From Desulfoferula sp040751985 (lineage in GTDB: Bacteria > Desulfobacterota > Desulfarculia > Desulfarculales > Desulfarculaceae), in contig JBFMFU010000093.1 of the NCBI GenBank assembly GCA_040751985.1, positions 109,067-173,066 on the forward strand: a DNA stretch of 64,000 nt, written 5' to 3'. The translations under genes were made by a program, and so were the position numbers. This document shows, one piece after another, positions 26,755 through 34,644 of this stretch (its first letter is position 1; the number at the start of each line of letters is the position of its first letter). The notes under the pieces are model-generated. The model ran no database searches. It had not been told where the DNA came from and was given only the letters and a program-made list of their open reading frames with translations.

Positions 26755-27402
26755 TTACGCCTCCTTGGGCAGGATGCGCACCGGCACCACCCCATCGAGG
26801 GCCTTGGCGAACTTCTGGGCGTCGTTCTTGTCGCCCACGATGGCGCCGTAGTGCATGGGAATGGCCAGCTGGGGGCCGATGGCCCGGGCCGCGTCCACCG
26901 CTTCGGTGGCGGTCATGACGTAGGTGCCGCTGACCGGCAGCAGGGCCACGTCCACCCGCATCTGGTCCATCTCCGGGATGTAGTCCGTGTCGCCGGCGTG
27001 GTAGATGCGCACCCCGTCCACGGTGACGATGAAGCCCAGCCACTTCTTGGCCCGGGGGTGGAAGTCCTTGTTTAGGTTGTAGGCCGGCACCGCCACCACC
27101 TGCACGCCAGCCACCTCCACGCTCTGGCCCGGCTTGAGCACCCGCACGTCGCCGGAGAGCTTGGCCGCGCTGTCGGACTCGGTGACGAAGACCGTGTCCG
27201 GGCCGCTGATCTTGGCTAGGTCGTCGGTGGAGCAGTGGTCGAAGTGGTCGTGGCTCACCAGGATCAAGGCGGCCTGGGGCCCGCCCTTGATCTCGAAAGG
27301 GTCGAAGTAGATGGGGCCTTGGGGCAAGTCCAGGCGGAAGCAGTCGTGCCCCAGCCAGTGCAGCTTGCTTACCACCTTGTCGATGGCGGCTTGGTCGGCC
27401 AT
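26755..27402 (-). CDS. Metallo-beta-lactamase-fold metal-dependent hydrolase (UPF0173/UlaG-like)
   Basis: A 215-residue MBL-fold protein with the HxHxDH motif (His51, His53, Asp55, His56 in SHDHFDH), a second metal-ligand Asp in YHAGDTDYI, and a C-terminal His in IPMHYGAIVG. This short architecture matches the UPF0173/YtkL group of predicted hydrolases, related to L-ascorbate-6-phosphate lactonase UlaG. Substrate unknown. It lies between the CooT-family gene (39 nt upstream) and the PfkB kinase. A lactonase plus sugar kinase would be a sensible pair, but that is inference. Confidence 0.87.
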   Translation of the reverse strand: MADQAAIDKVVSKLHWLGHDCFRLDLPQGPIYFDPFEIKGGPQAALILVSHDHFDHCSTDDLAKISGPDTVFVTESDSAAKLSGDVRVLKPGQSVEVAGVQVVAVPAYNLNKDFHPRAKKWLGFIVTVDGVRIYHAGDTDYIPEMDQMRVDVALLPVSGTYVMTATEAVDAARAIGPQLAIPMHYGAIVGDKNDAQKFAKALDGVVPVRILPKEA

Positions 27403-27441
27403 TTTCTTTCCCCTTTCCTTGCGGCTCGGGAGCGGCGGAGT

Positions 27442-27636
27442 CTAGTCCTGGGTCAGCACCACGCGGTGGTTGACCAGGGACATAGACTTGATGCGTCCGG
27501 GCAGAATCTTCTGCTCCCCGTAGATGGACACCAGGCGCACCTTGCCGTCCTCGCCGGGCTCGATCACGTCCACGTCGGAAAGCAGTAGCTCCTCTTCGCC
27601 GTTCTTATTGAGCAAGTAAGCGGTGGCTTCACACAT
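27442..27636 (-). CDS. CooT family nickel-binding protein
   Basis: A 64-residue protein beginning Met-Cys-Glu-Ala, the family hallmark: in Rhodospirillum rubrum CooT the N-terminal Cys2 binds one Ni2+ per dimer. The remainder, including LLSDVDVIEPGEDG and QKILPGRI, aligns by eye with the small beta-barrel of CooT-like proteins. It is a candidate nickel chaperone or store for hydrogenase or CO dehydrogenase maturation; no cooS, cooC or cooJ is in the window. The 5' end overlaps the DUF3842 gene by 8 nt, so the two are coupled. Function inferred from family. Confidence 0.85.
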   Translation of the reverse strand: MCEATAYLLNKNGEEELLLSDVDVIEPGEDGKVRLVSIYGEQKILPGRIKSMSLVNHRVVLTQD

Positions 27637-28048
27637 TTTCCAGCATCTCCTTCAGGCGGACCTTGACGATGTGGTCCACCTGGTGCGGCAGAGGCTCGCG
27701 GGTCACGCCCGCCACCTCCACGTTTTCCTGGGTGAGGGGCAGGAGAAACTTACGGGCGCTGCAGGCGGCCACGCCGGCGGCCACCTGAGGCGTTATCTCG
27801 CCCATCATGGCGTTGGCCAGCACGATGCCCAGGGGGCCGATGATCACGTCCGCCTGCTGGATGCTGACCAGGATGGCGTTTTCGCCGGTGGCGCCGCGGT
27901 TGGCCCCGGCCTTCATCATTTGGGCGGTGGCGATGGCGTTGCTGCCCAGGGCCAGCACCTCCATCGTCTCGCCATACTCTTCCTTCAGGCGCCGGATGAT
28001 GACGCTGCCGATGCCCCCGCCTTGGCCGTCTATGACGCAGACTCGCAA
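27629..28048 (-). CDS. DUF3842 family protein
   Basis: A 139-residue protein of unknown function, recognised as DUF3842. It starts with a Rossmann-like glycine loop (VIDGQGGGIGSV, residues 5-16), followed by alternating strands and helices: VLALGSNAIATAQMMKAGA, and ADVIIGPLGIVLANAMMGEIT near residues 88-108. This suggests nucleotide or small-ligand binding. The start is TTG with AGGAGG 5 nt upstream. It overlaps the CooT-family gene and heads a four-gene minus-strand group (DUF3842, CooT, MBL hydrolase, PfkB). The overlap hints at a shared metal-related role; nothing more can be said. Confidence 0.82.
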   Translation of the reverse strand: MRVCVIDGQGGGIGSVIIRRLKEEYGETMEVLALGSNAIATAQMMKAGANRGATGENAILVSIQQADVIIGPLGIVLANAMMGEITPQVAAGVAACSARKFLLPLTQENVEVAGVTREPLPHQVDHIVKVRLKEMLENV

Positions 28049-28155
28049 GGTTGCCTCCTAGGTTAAATGAGAATACACTGAGCACGACGGCCTAGCAAGC
28101 CTGGCGTGGCCAGGCGGGGCGCGTCTAAATCCTGATCCGGCCGGGGGAGAATGCG

Positions 28156-28740
28156 ATGGTTTGGCTGGGGGTGGCGCTGGTGGCGGGGGCGTATCTCTTG
28201 GGGGCGGTGCCCTTCGGGCTGCTGACCGCCCGGGCCTTTGGCGGGCCCGACCCGCGGTCCGGGGGCTCGGGCAACATTGGGGCCACCAACGTGGCCCGGC
28301 AGGCGGGCAAGGCCGCCGGTGTGGTCACCCTGCTCCTGGACGTGGCCAAAGGCTTCGCCCCCACCTTCCTGGCCGCGCAGCTCCTGACCCCCTGGTGGGT
28401 GGCGGCCACGGGCCTGGCCGCCTTCCTGGGCCACTGCTGGCCGGTCTACCTGCGCTTCCGCGGCGGCAAGGGAGTGGCCACGGCCCTGGGCGTGGTCCTG
28501 GCCTTTGCGCCCCTGGCCGGCCTGGGCACGGCAATGCTGTTGATCATCATCGCCTGGCTCAGCAAGCACATGTCCCTGGGCTCTCTGATCGGCTGCGCCT
28601 CGGCGCCGGGTTGGCTGGCCCTGTTGGGCGCGCCCCTGGCCGCGATCATGGCCGCGGGGATCATGTCCCTGATCATCATCTACAAGCACCGGGAGAACAT
28701 CGCCCGCCTGCGCGCCGGCCAGGAGCACGGCTGGCGCTGA
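28156..28740 (+). CDS. plsY: Acyl-phosphate:glycerol-3-phosphate acyltransferase
   Basis: A 194-residue polytopic inner-membrane enzyme transferring acyl groups from acyl-phosphate to glycerol-3-phosphate in the first step of phospholipid synthesis. The three PlsY motifs are visible: GGSGNIGATNVAR (residues 36-48), the glycine-rich FRGGKGVATALG near 109-120, and IYKHRENIARL at the C-terminus. ATG 28156 is preceded by GGGGGAG. It is a single gene, divergent from the DUF3842 group and closed by a terminator. plsX is not in the window. Confidence 0.95.
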   Translation: MVWLGVALVAGAYLLGAVPFGLLTARAFGGPDPRSGGSGNIGATNVARQAGKAAGVVTLLLDVAKGFAPTFLAAQLLTPWWVAATGLAAFLGHCWPVYLRFRGGKGVATALGVVLAFAPLAGLGTAMLLIIIAWLSKHMSLGSLIGCASAPGWLALLGAPLAAIMAAGIMSLIIIYKHRENIARLRAGQEHGWR

Positions 28741-28768
28741 GCGAGAAAAAAGTTTGCTTGCACGCGAG

Positions 28769-28796
28769 ACGGCCGCCGGTTCAGGGCGGCCGTTTT
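28769..28796 (+). terminator. Intrinsic terminator after plsY
   Basis: 9-bp perfect stem (acggccgcc 28769-28777 with ggcggccgt 28785-28793), 7-nt loop, TTTT at 28793-28796. About 200 bp without a recognisable gene follow, up to the convergent NYN gene. Confidence 0.88.
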
Positions 28797-29005
28797 GTTT
28801 AAGAGGTTGGGAAGAAAAAGTTGATGAAAGCGGGCGGAAGGATGGGTGTGGAGCGCCGGAATCGCAGCGGTCCGGAGATCCTGCCGCCTTCCTGTCCCGA
28901 ATCCAGAACGGTCCCGTGGTAGCGGTAGGATGACTAGTTGCGCCCTCCCCCTTCCCTACCTTAACCGCCTTCTTCCCCGGCTTTTTTTATTCCTTCTCCA
29001 TCCGT

Positions 29006-29506
29006 CTACAGCCGCCCTTTTCTCCTGGCCTTCTGGCGCTGGGCCTTGGGCAGGCGCCGGGCCGGGCCCTTCTTTTTGGTGCTGAAGTCCCAGCCCTCGT
29101 CCCCACCTTCCTCGGGCGGGGCGGCGCCCAGGGCCGCCTCCATCAGGCGCAGGCCGAACTCGTTGCTGTCCAGCACCACGGCGCCGTGCAGGCAGCAACG
29201 GTCGGCCAGGCCGTGATCCGAGGTGATCACGGTCAGGCCTCGCCCCTCCTGCCGGGCCAGGTCCGCGATCACGTCGTCGGCCGAGCGGGCCGCGCCCGAG
29301 AAGATCACCGGCAGCCCAGCCAGGCTGGTGCGCTGGCCGCCTGGCTCCAGGCCGCCGTCAAAGACCACCGTAACGCGATGGGGGCGCTTCTTGCGGTACA
29401 GGCGCAGGGCCTCAACGAGGGCCTCGCGGCCGCGGCCGCGCTCATGGGCCAGGGCCAGCTCGAGGCAGTGATGGATGAGGTTGTAGCCGTCGATGACCAG
29501 GCGCAT
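29006..29506 (-). CDS. NYN domain protein (YacP-like predicted RNase)
   Basis: A 166-residue PIN-like/NYN-fold protein. Acidic active-site candidates are Asp6 (VIDGYNLIHH), the VVFDGGLEPGG strand, the SADDVIADLA Asp pair, and ITSDHGLADR, the order seen in YacP-like nucleases that cleave RNA with Mg2+. The C-terminus is very basic (KAQRQKARRKGRL), plausibly for RNA binding. The ATG overlaps the parB stop by one base, so it is the last gene of the queA...parB run. Target RNA unknown. Confidence 0.85.
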   Translation of the reverse strand: MRLVIDGYNLIHHCLELALAHERGRGREALVEALRLYRKKRPHRVTVVFDGGLEPGGQRTSLAGLPVIFSGAARSADDVIADLARQEGRGLTVITSDHGLADRCCLHGAVVLDSNEFGLRLMEAALGAAPPEEGGDEGWDFSTKKKGPARRLPKAQRQKARRKGRL

Positions 29507-30414
29507 CAGCCGCCCAGCAGCTCCAGCAGGCGCTCCAGCTCCCGGTCCGAGGAGAAGCTGACCACGATGCTGCCCTTCTTGCCCTTGCGCTGGATGACCA
29601 CCGGCGCGCCCAGACGGTAGCGCAACTTTTCGGCCAGGCTGGCCAGGTGCACCTGCTCGGCGCTGGGCTGGCCCTTGGGGGCGGGCCGGGAGAGCAGCCT
29701 CTTGACCAGGGCCTCGGTGGCCCGCACGGACAGGCCCTTTTTCACCACCTCGTCGCGGGCGGCGCGCATCTGGGCCTCGTTGGCCAGGGCCAGCAGGGCC
29801 CGGGCGTGGCCGGCGCTGAGGCGGCCCTGGTTCAGGTCCCGCTGCAGGGACTCGGGCAGCTTGAGTAGACGCATGGCGTTGGCCACCGTGGAGCGGTCCT
29901 TGCCCACGCCCTTGGCGATCTCCTCGTTGCTCAGCTTGAACTCTTCGGCCAGGCGTTCGTAGGCGCGAGCCTCCTCCAGGGGACCCAGGTCCTCGCGCTG
30001 CAGGTTCTCTAAGAGGGCCCAGAGCAGGGCCTGCTGGTCCGTGGCCTGGCGCACCACCACCGGCACCTCGGCCAGGCCGCAGAGGTGGCAGGCCCGCAGC
30101 CGCCGCTCGCCGGCGATGACCTGGTAGCCGCCGCCCACCGGCCGCACCACCAGGGGCTGCAACACGCCGTGCTCGGCGATGGACTCGGCCAGGGCCTTGA
30201 GGGCCTGGTCGGCGAAGTTGCGCCGGGGCTGGAAGGGGTTGGGCTCCAGGCGCTCCAGGGGCAGGTGGATCACCTTTTCGCCGGGCCGGGGCTCGCTGCG
30301 CAGGCCGGCGGCAGTGAACTCATCGTCGCCCAGCAGGGCGGCCAGGCCGCGGCCCAGGGCCGGGGGCTTGCGCTTGGGCGGCTTCTTGGCGCCCTTGTCC
30401 TGCGCGTCGCTCAC
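29506..30414 (-). CDS. parB: Chromosome partitioning protein ParB (Spo0J family)
   Basis: A 302-residue ParB. The N-terminal CTP-binding region has NPFQPRRNF and GERRLRAC (residues 102-109, box II), the central helix-turn-helix is LSNEEIAKGVGKDRSTVANAM, and a C-terminal dimerisation domain follows. A basic N-terminal tail (KKPPKRKPPALGRGLAALL) has the LGRGLxALL motif that in other species contacts ParA. It binds parS sites near the origin, loads as a CTP clamp and acts with ParA to segregate chromosomes. The start overlaps parA by 4 nt. No complete parS was found in the window. Confidence 0.95.
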   Translation of the reverse strand: MSDAQDKGAKKPPKRKPPALGRGLAALLGDDEFTAAGLRSEPRPGEKVIHLPLERLEPNPFQPRRNFADQALKALAESIAEHGVLQPLVVRPVGGGYQVIAGERRLRACHLCGLAEVPVVVRQATDQQALLWALLENLQREDLGPLEEARAYERLAEEFKLSNEEIAKGVGKDRSTVANAMRLLKLPESLQRDLNQGRLSAGHARALLALANEAQMRAARDEVVKKGLSVRATEALVKRLLSRPAPKGQPSAEQVHLASLAEKLRYRLGAPVVIQRKGKKGSIVVSFSSDRELERLLELLGG

Positions 30415-31214
30415 GCCGCCCTGCCGTTCTCGGCCGGGGCGCCGTCCTGGCCCCGCGGCCCGGCCATGACCTCCTGGGCCAGGGCCACGTAGCTCTCGGC
30501 GCCGACGCAGCGCATGTCGTAGAGGATGGCGGGCAGGCCGTGGCTGGGGGCCTCGGACAGGCGCACGTTGCGCGGGATCACCGTGTCGTAGACCAGGTCC
30601 TTGAAGTGCTTGCGCACGTCCTCGGCCACCTGATGGGCCAGGTTGTTGCGCGTGTCGAACATGGTCAGCAGGATGCCCTCCAGTTGCATGCCGGGGTTGA
30701 GGGTGCGCCGCACCCGGGCCACGGTGTGCAACAACTGGGTCAGGCCCTCCAGGGCATAGTACTCGGTCTGCAGCGGGATCAGCACCCCCTGGGCCGCGGT
30801 GAGGGCGTTGAGGGTCAACAGCCCCAGCGAGGGCGGGCAGTCCAGCAGCAGATAGCGGTAGTGCTCGATGAGGGGGGCCAGCACCCGGCCCAAGAGCCGC
30901 TCCCGGTCCGGGGTGTCGGCTAGCTCCAACTCGGCCCCGAACAGGTTCACGTCCGAGCCGATGATCTGCAGCTTGCTCAGGCTGGTGGGCCAGACCGCCT
31001 GGGCCGCCGGCACCTGGCCGATCAGCACGTGGTACAGGGTGGGCTGGCCGGGCTCGATGGTCACGCCCAACCCGCTGGTGGCGTTGCCCTGGGGGTCGCA
31101 GTCCACCAGCAGGGTGGGCTGCTCGGCCAAGGCCAGGCTGGCCGCCAAATTGACGGCAGTGGTGGTCTTGCCCACTCCGCCTTTCTGATTGGCGATGGTG
31201 ATGATTCGGCCCAT
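30411..31214 (-). CDS. parA: Chromosome partitioning ATPase ParA (Soj family)
   Basis: A 267-residue Walker-type ATPase with the deviant Walker A KGGVGKTT (residues 11-18), LLVDCDPQGNATSGLG (A'/switch), and LLLDCPPSLGLLT (Walker B). The absence of an N-terminal HTH extension marks it as the chromosomal Soj type rather than plasmid ParA. It binds DNA nonspecifically as an ATP dimer and drives ParB-parS movement. It overlaps parB (ATGA) and lies 67 nt after secF. Its place in a queA-tgt-sec run, rather than next to mnmG/rsmG, is a local peculiarity. Confidence 0.95.
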   Translation of the reverse strand: MGRIITIANQKGGVGKTTTAVNLAASLALAEQPTLLVDCDPQGNATSGLGVTIEPGQPTLYHVLIGQVPAAQAVWPTSLSKLQIIGSDVNLFGAELELADTPDRERLLGRVLAPLIEHYRYLLLDCPPSLGLLTLNALTAAQGVLIPLQTEYYALEGLTQLLHTVARVRRTLNPGMQLEGILLTMFDTRNNLAHQVAEDVRKHFKDLVYDTVIPRNVRLSEAPSHGLPAILYDMRCVGAESYVALAQEVMAGPRGQDGAPAENGRAA

Positions 31215-31281
31215 GGCCTCTAAAACTTAGCCGGGGCCATTGGGCCTTGGCAAGATAAAACGCCGCCCCCGCCCCACCGGC

Positions 31282-32526
31282 TTACCTGCGCTTTTTCTTT
31301 TTAGTGCCCGGTTTTTTCTTGCGCTTCTTGGCGCTGGCCGTCTTGATCGGGCTGGTCTCCCGCTCGGTCCGCTCCGGGACCATCTCCGCCGCCGCCTCCG
31401 GGGCCGTCCGCCGCACAGCCGGGCCACGGGCCGGCCGGCGAGGGCTGCGGCGCCTTATGGCGAACAGCGGCGCGCCCTCGGGCAGGGCCAGCAAGATAGG
31501 GCTGGCCACGTAGACCGAGGAGTAGGTGCCCACTCCCACGCCCACCAACATGGCCAAGGCGAAGTCCTGTATCACGCCGCCGCCCAGGATATAGAGGCAG
31601 GCCAACACCAGCAGGGTGGTGCCCGAGGTGAGGATGGTGCGGCTCAAGGTCTGGTTCACCGAGGCGTTGATCACCTCGCTCAAGGGAGTCTTGCCCGCCT
31701 TCTTGAGGTTTTCCCGGATGCGGTCGAAGACGATGATGGTGTCGTTGAGCGAGTAGCCAATGATGGTCAGCAACGCCGCTACCGTGGCCAGAGTGAACTC
31801 ACGGCCCAGCACGCTGAACACGCCCACGGTGATGGCCACGTCGTGGATCAGGGCCACGATGGCCCCCAAGGCGTAGCGTAGCTTCATCAGCCAGCACAGC
31901 CCCACCGTGACCACCAGGGCGGTGATGATGAGCCAGACCGCGCCGCTGCCCTCCCCGCCGCCGGCGGCGCTGAGCACGGCCTGCACGATCAGGGTGGCCA
32001 CCACCAGCACGCCGGCGGTCAACGCGGCCAGGCCCCACTTTTGCTCGAAGCGACCGGATATGTAGACCACGATCATCAGGATGGAGTAGAGGATGGCCAG
32101 CAGGGCCTTTTCGCGCAGGTCCTTGCCCACCTTGGGCCCCACCATCTCCACCCGGCGCACCTCGAAGTTGCCCGCGCCGTACTTGGCCTCCAAGGCCTTG
32201 CCGATGCGGCCGGCCAGGCCTTCCAGTTTAAGCTCCTTGCGCTCGTCGCGGATCAGGTACTCGTGGCCCTTCTTCTCGCCGAAGCGCTGCACCAGCGCGG
32301 TTTCCATGCCCAGCGGCTTGAGCGCCGCCTTGATGTCGCCCGGCCCGGTGTCCGACTTGAAGCGCACCTGCACCAGGATGCCGCCGGCGAAGTCGATGCC
32401 GTAGTTGGGTCCCCCGTGGGCGATCAGGGAGACGATGGTGATCAAGATCAGCAGGCCGGAGGCGATGAAGGCCTTGTAGCGCAGGCCTACGAAATTGATG
32501 TTGATGTCTGGTTTGATCAGTTCCAT
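31282..32526 (-). CDS. secF: Protein translocase subunit SecF with long basic C-terminal tail
   Basis: A 414-residue inner-membrane RND-like protein that with SecD uses the proton gradient to pull translocated proteins into the periplasm. It has an N-terminal helix, the GIDFAGGILVQVRF signature, a periplasmic domain, and the cluster of five helices with IGYSLNDTIIVFDRIREN, conserved across SecF. After the last helix about 100 residues are unusual: an Arg/Pro-rich segment followed by KKRKKKPGTKKKKRR at the end. Typical SecF is about 300-320 residues. Lies 22 nt after secD. Confidence 0.94.
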   Translation of the reverse strand: MELIKPDININFVGLRYKAFIASGLLILITIVSLIAHGGPNYGIDFAGGILVQVRFKSDTGPGDIKAALKPLGMETALVQRFGEKKGHEYLIRDERKELKLEGLAGRIGKALEAKYGAGNFEVRRVEMVGPKVGKDLREKALLAILYSILMIVVYISGRFEQKWGLAALTAGVLVVATLIVQAVLSAAGGGEGSGAVWLIITALVVTVGLCWLMKLRYALGAIVALIHDVAITVGVFSVLGREFTLATVAALLTIIGYSLNDTIIVFDRIRENLKKAGKTPLSEVINASVNQTLSRTILTSGTTLLVLACLYILGGGVIQDFALAMLVGVGVGTYSSVYVASPILLALPEGAPLFAIRRRSPRRPARGPAVRRTAPEAAAEMVPERTERETSPIKTASAKKRKKKPGTKKKKRR

Positions 32527-32548
32527 GGATGCTACGCGCTCCCCGGCC

Positions 32549-34183
32549 CTAAATCAGGAGCCGCTTGGGCCTGAACTGGTACAGATAAAGATCGAACAGC
32601 AGCCTGGTGAAGGTGATAGCCGTGAACATCGAGCTGATGATGCCGATGGAGAGCGTCACGGCGAACCCGCGGATGGGGCCGGTGCCGAACTGGAACAGGA
32701 CCAGGGCCGTGATCAGGGTGGTGATGTTGGCGTCCAGGATGGTCAAGGTGGCCTTGGAGTAGCCCGCCTCCACGGCAGCATACGGCGTCTTGCCCAGACG
32801 CTGCTCCTCTCGTATGCGCTCGTTGATGAGCACGTTGGCGTCCACGGCCATGCCTATGGTCAAGATGATGCCCGCGATGCCCGGCAGGGTCAGGGTGGCC
32901 TGGAATGCCACCAGCGCGGCCACGATGATCACCAGGTTCAGCAGCAGGGCCAGGTCGGCCAGCACGCCGGCGAAGCGGTAGTAAACCAGGATGAAGCCCA
33001 CCACCAAGATGAAGCCCACCACCATGGACAGGAAGCCCTGCTCGATGGAGTCCTGGCCCAGGCTGGGGCCCACCGTGCGCTCTTCCAATATCTTCACCGG
33101 CGCGGGCAGGGCGCCCGAACGCAGCACCACCGCCAGGTCGCGGGCCTCCTCCATGGTGAAGTCGCCGGAGATGCGCGCCTCGCCGCGGGTGATGGGCTCC
33201 TGGATCACCGGCGCGGACTGCACCTTGCCGTCCAGGATGATGGCCAGCCGCTTCTTAACGTTGCGGGTGGTGATGTCGCCGAACTGGCGGGCGCCCCGGC
33301 TGTCAAAGGCCACGGACACGTAGGGCTCGTTGTACTGCGAATCCACCTGCACCCGGGCGTCGGTGATGGTCTCGCCGGTCATGGCCACCCGCTTGAACAC
33401 CACGATGGGCTCTTTGCTCACCATGCGCGTGCTGCGGTCCCGCCGGTAGAGGTACATCAGCTCGGTGCCCGGCGGCAGGGTGGCCTTGGTGACCGCGGAC
33501 GGATTCACCGATTCATCCACCAGCTTGAACTCTAGCTGGGCGGTCTTGCCGATCAGGGAGATGGCCCGCTGGGTATCCTTGATGCCCGGCAGCTGCACCA
33601 GGATGCGGCCGCCGGTCTGGGGCAGGATCTCGGGCTCGCTGACGCCGAACTGGTCTATGCGGTTACGGATAGTCTCCAAGGCCTGGGTGGCGGCCTGTTC
33701 CTCGATGTGCTTGACGGCCTCGGGCTTGAGCTGCAGACTCACCGCTATCTTGCCGTCGGGCAGGGTGCGCGCGGCCAGCAGCTTGTAGTCCGGGTAGTTG
33801 CGCAGGACCATGTCTTCGAACTTGGCCCGGTCGCTGTCGTGCAGCAGGGTGAGGGTAATGGTGTTGTCCGGGTGGGTTTCGGGGCGGGTGGCGCGGATCT
33901 TTTCTTCGTGCATGCGGCGAACCAGCTCCTGGCTGCCGCGCTCCACGGCCGAGGCCACCGCCTTGGCCACCTCCACCTCCAGGATCAGGTGCATGCCGCC
34001 CTGCAGGTCCAGGCCCAGGCGGATCTTATCGCTGGGCAGGAAGCTGCTCCACCAGGTGGGCATCTTGCCCCCCAGGCTGGGCACCAGGAACAGCAGGGAC
34101 AGCAGGACCACCAACCCCACCACCGCGGCCTTTAAGAAAAAGTTCTTCGGCAAGGTCCGCTCCTCTTGCAGCAAGTCCTCCAT
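32549..34183 (-). CDS. secD: Protein translocase subunit SecD
   Basis: A 544-residue inner-membrane subunit. N-terminal transmembrane helix (VVGLVVLLSLLFLVPSLGG), then the signature GLDLQGGMHLILEV, a large periplasmic P1 domain including GGRILVQLPG, and the C-terminal six-helix domain with ALPAPVKILEERTVGPSLG and GMAVDANVLINERIREE. Works with SecF and YajC on the SecYEG channel. Lies 62 nt after yajC and 22 nt before secF, as in most bacteria. Confidence 0.97.
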   Translation of the reverse strand: MEDLLQEERTLPKNFFLKAAVVGLVVLLSLLFLVPSLGGKMPTWWSSFLPSDKIRLGLDLQGGMHLILEVEVAKAVASAVERGSQELVRRMHEEKIRATRPETHPDNTITLTLLHDSDRAKFEDMVLRNYPDYKLLAARTLPDGKIAVSLQLKPEAVKHIEEQAATQALETIRNRIDQFGVSEPEILPQTGGRILVQLPGIKDTQRAISLIGKTAQLEFKLVDESVNPSAVTKATLPPGTELMYLYRRDRSTRMVSKEPIVVFKRVAMTGETITDARVQVDSQYNEPYVSVAFDSRGARQFGDITTRNVKKRLAIILDGKVQSAPVIQEPITRGEARISGDFTMEEARDLAVVLRSGALPAPVKILEERTVGPSLGQDSIEQGFLSMVVGFILVVGFILVYYRFAGVLADLALLLNLVIIVAALVAFQATLTLPGIAGIILTIGMAVDANVLINERIREEQRLGKTPYAAVEAGYSKATLTILDANITTLITALVLFQFGTGPIRGFAVTLSIGIISSMFTAITFTRLLFDLYLYQFRPKRLLI

Positions 34184-34245
34184 GCACCCATGCCCGCCCT
34201 GGATTCAGGGCGGGACCGGCGGGCGCAGGGCCGATTAGGCGAGGG

Positions 34246-34635
34246 CTACTTCTTTTTGGCCGGCGGCTGCGGGGCAGGCTGGTTGGCGCCAGCCACGCCG
34301 GCCACGTTGGCCCGGTTGATCTTGACCCGCACCTGGGGAGCTATCTCCACCACCAGGGTCTGGTCGTCCACGCCGGTCACCCGGCCGTAGATGCCGCCGC
34401 CGGTGATGACCTGGTCGCCCTTTTTGATGGCCGAGAGCATCTCGCGGTGGGCCTTGGCCTTCTTCTGCTGGGGCCGGATGAGCAGGAAGTAGAAGATCAC
34501 GAACATCAGCACCAGCATGGGGATGGGGCCGGACAGAAGGCTGCCCAGGCCGCCGGCGCTCTCGCCGCCTTTGCCGGCGGGTTGCTGGCCTGTGCCCAGG
34601 GCCCAGGCTACACCAGCGTGAAACAGATCCAACAT
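34246..34635 (-). CDS. yajC: Preprotein translocase accessory subunit YajC
   Basis: A 129-residue single-span membrane protein: a short glycine-rich N-terminus, helix PMLVLMFVIFYFLLIRPQQKK (the FYFLLIRPQQK run is the family hallmark) and a cytosolic beta domain (IKKGDQVITGGGIYGRVTGV). Slightly longer than usual because of an Ala/Pro tail ending in PAKKK. Part of SecDF-YajC. It lies 9 nt after tgt, the classical queA-tgt-yajC-secDF order. Confidence 0.95.
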   Translation of the reverse strand: MLDLFHAGVAWALGTGQQPAGKGGESAGGLGSLLSGPIPMLVLMFVIFYFLLIRPQQKKAKAHREMLSAIKKGDQVITGGGIYGRVTGVDDQTLVVEIAPQVRVKINRANVAGVAGANQPAPQPPAKKK

Positions 34636-34644
34636 GTCTTCCTC

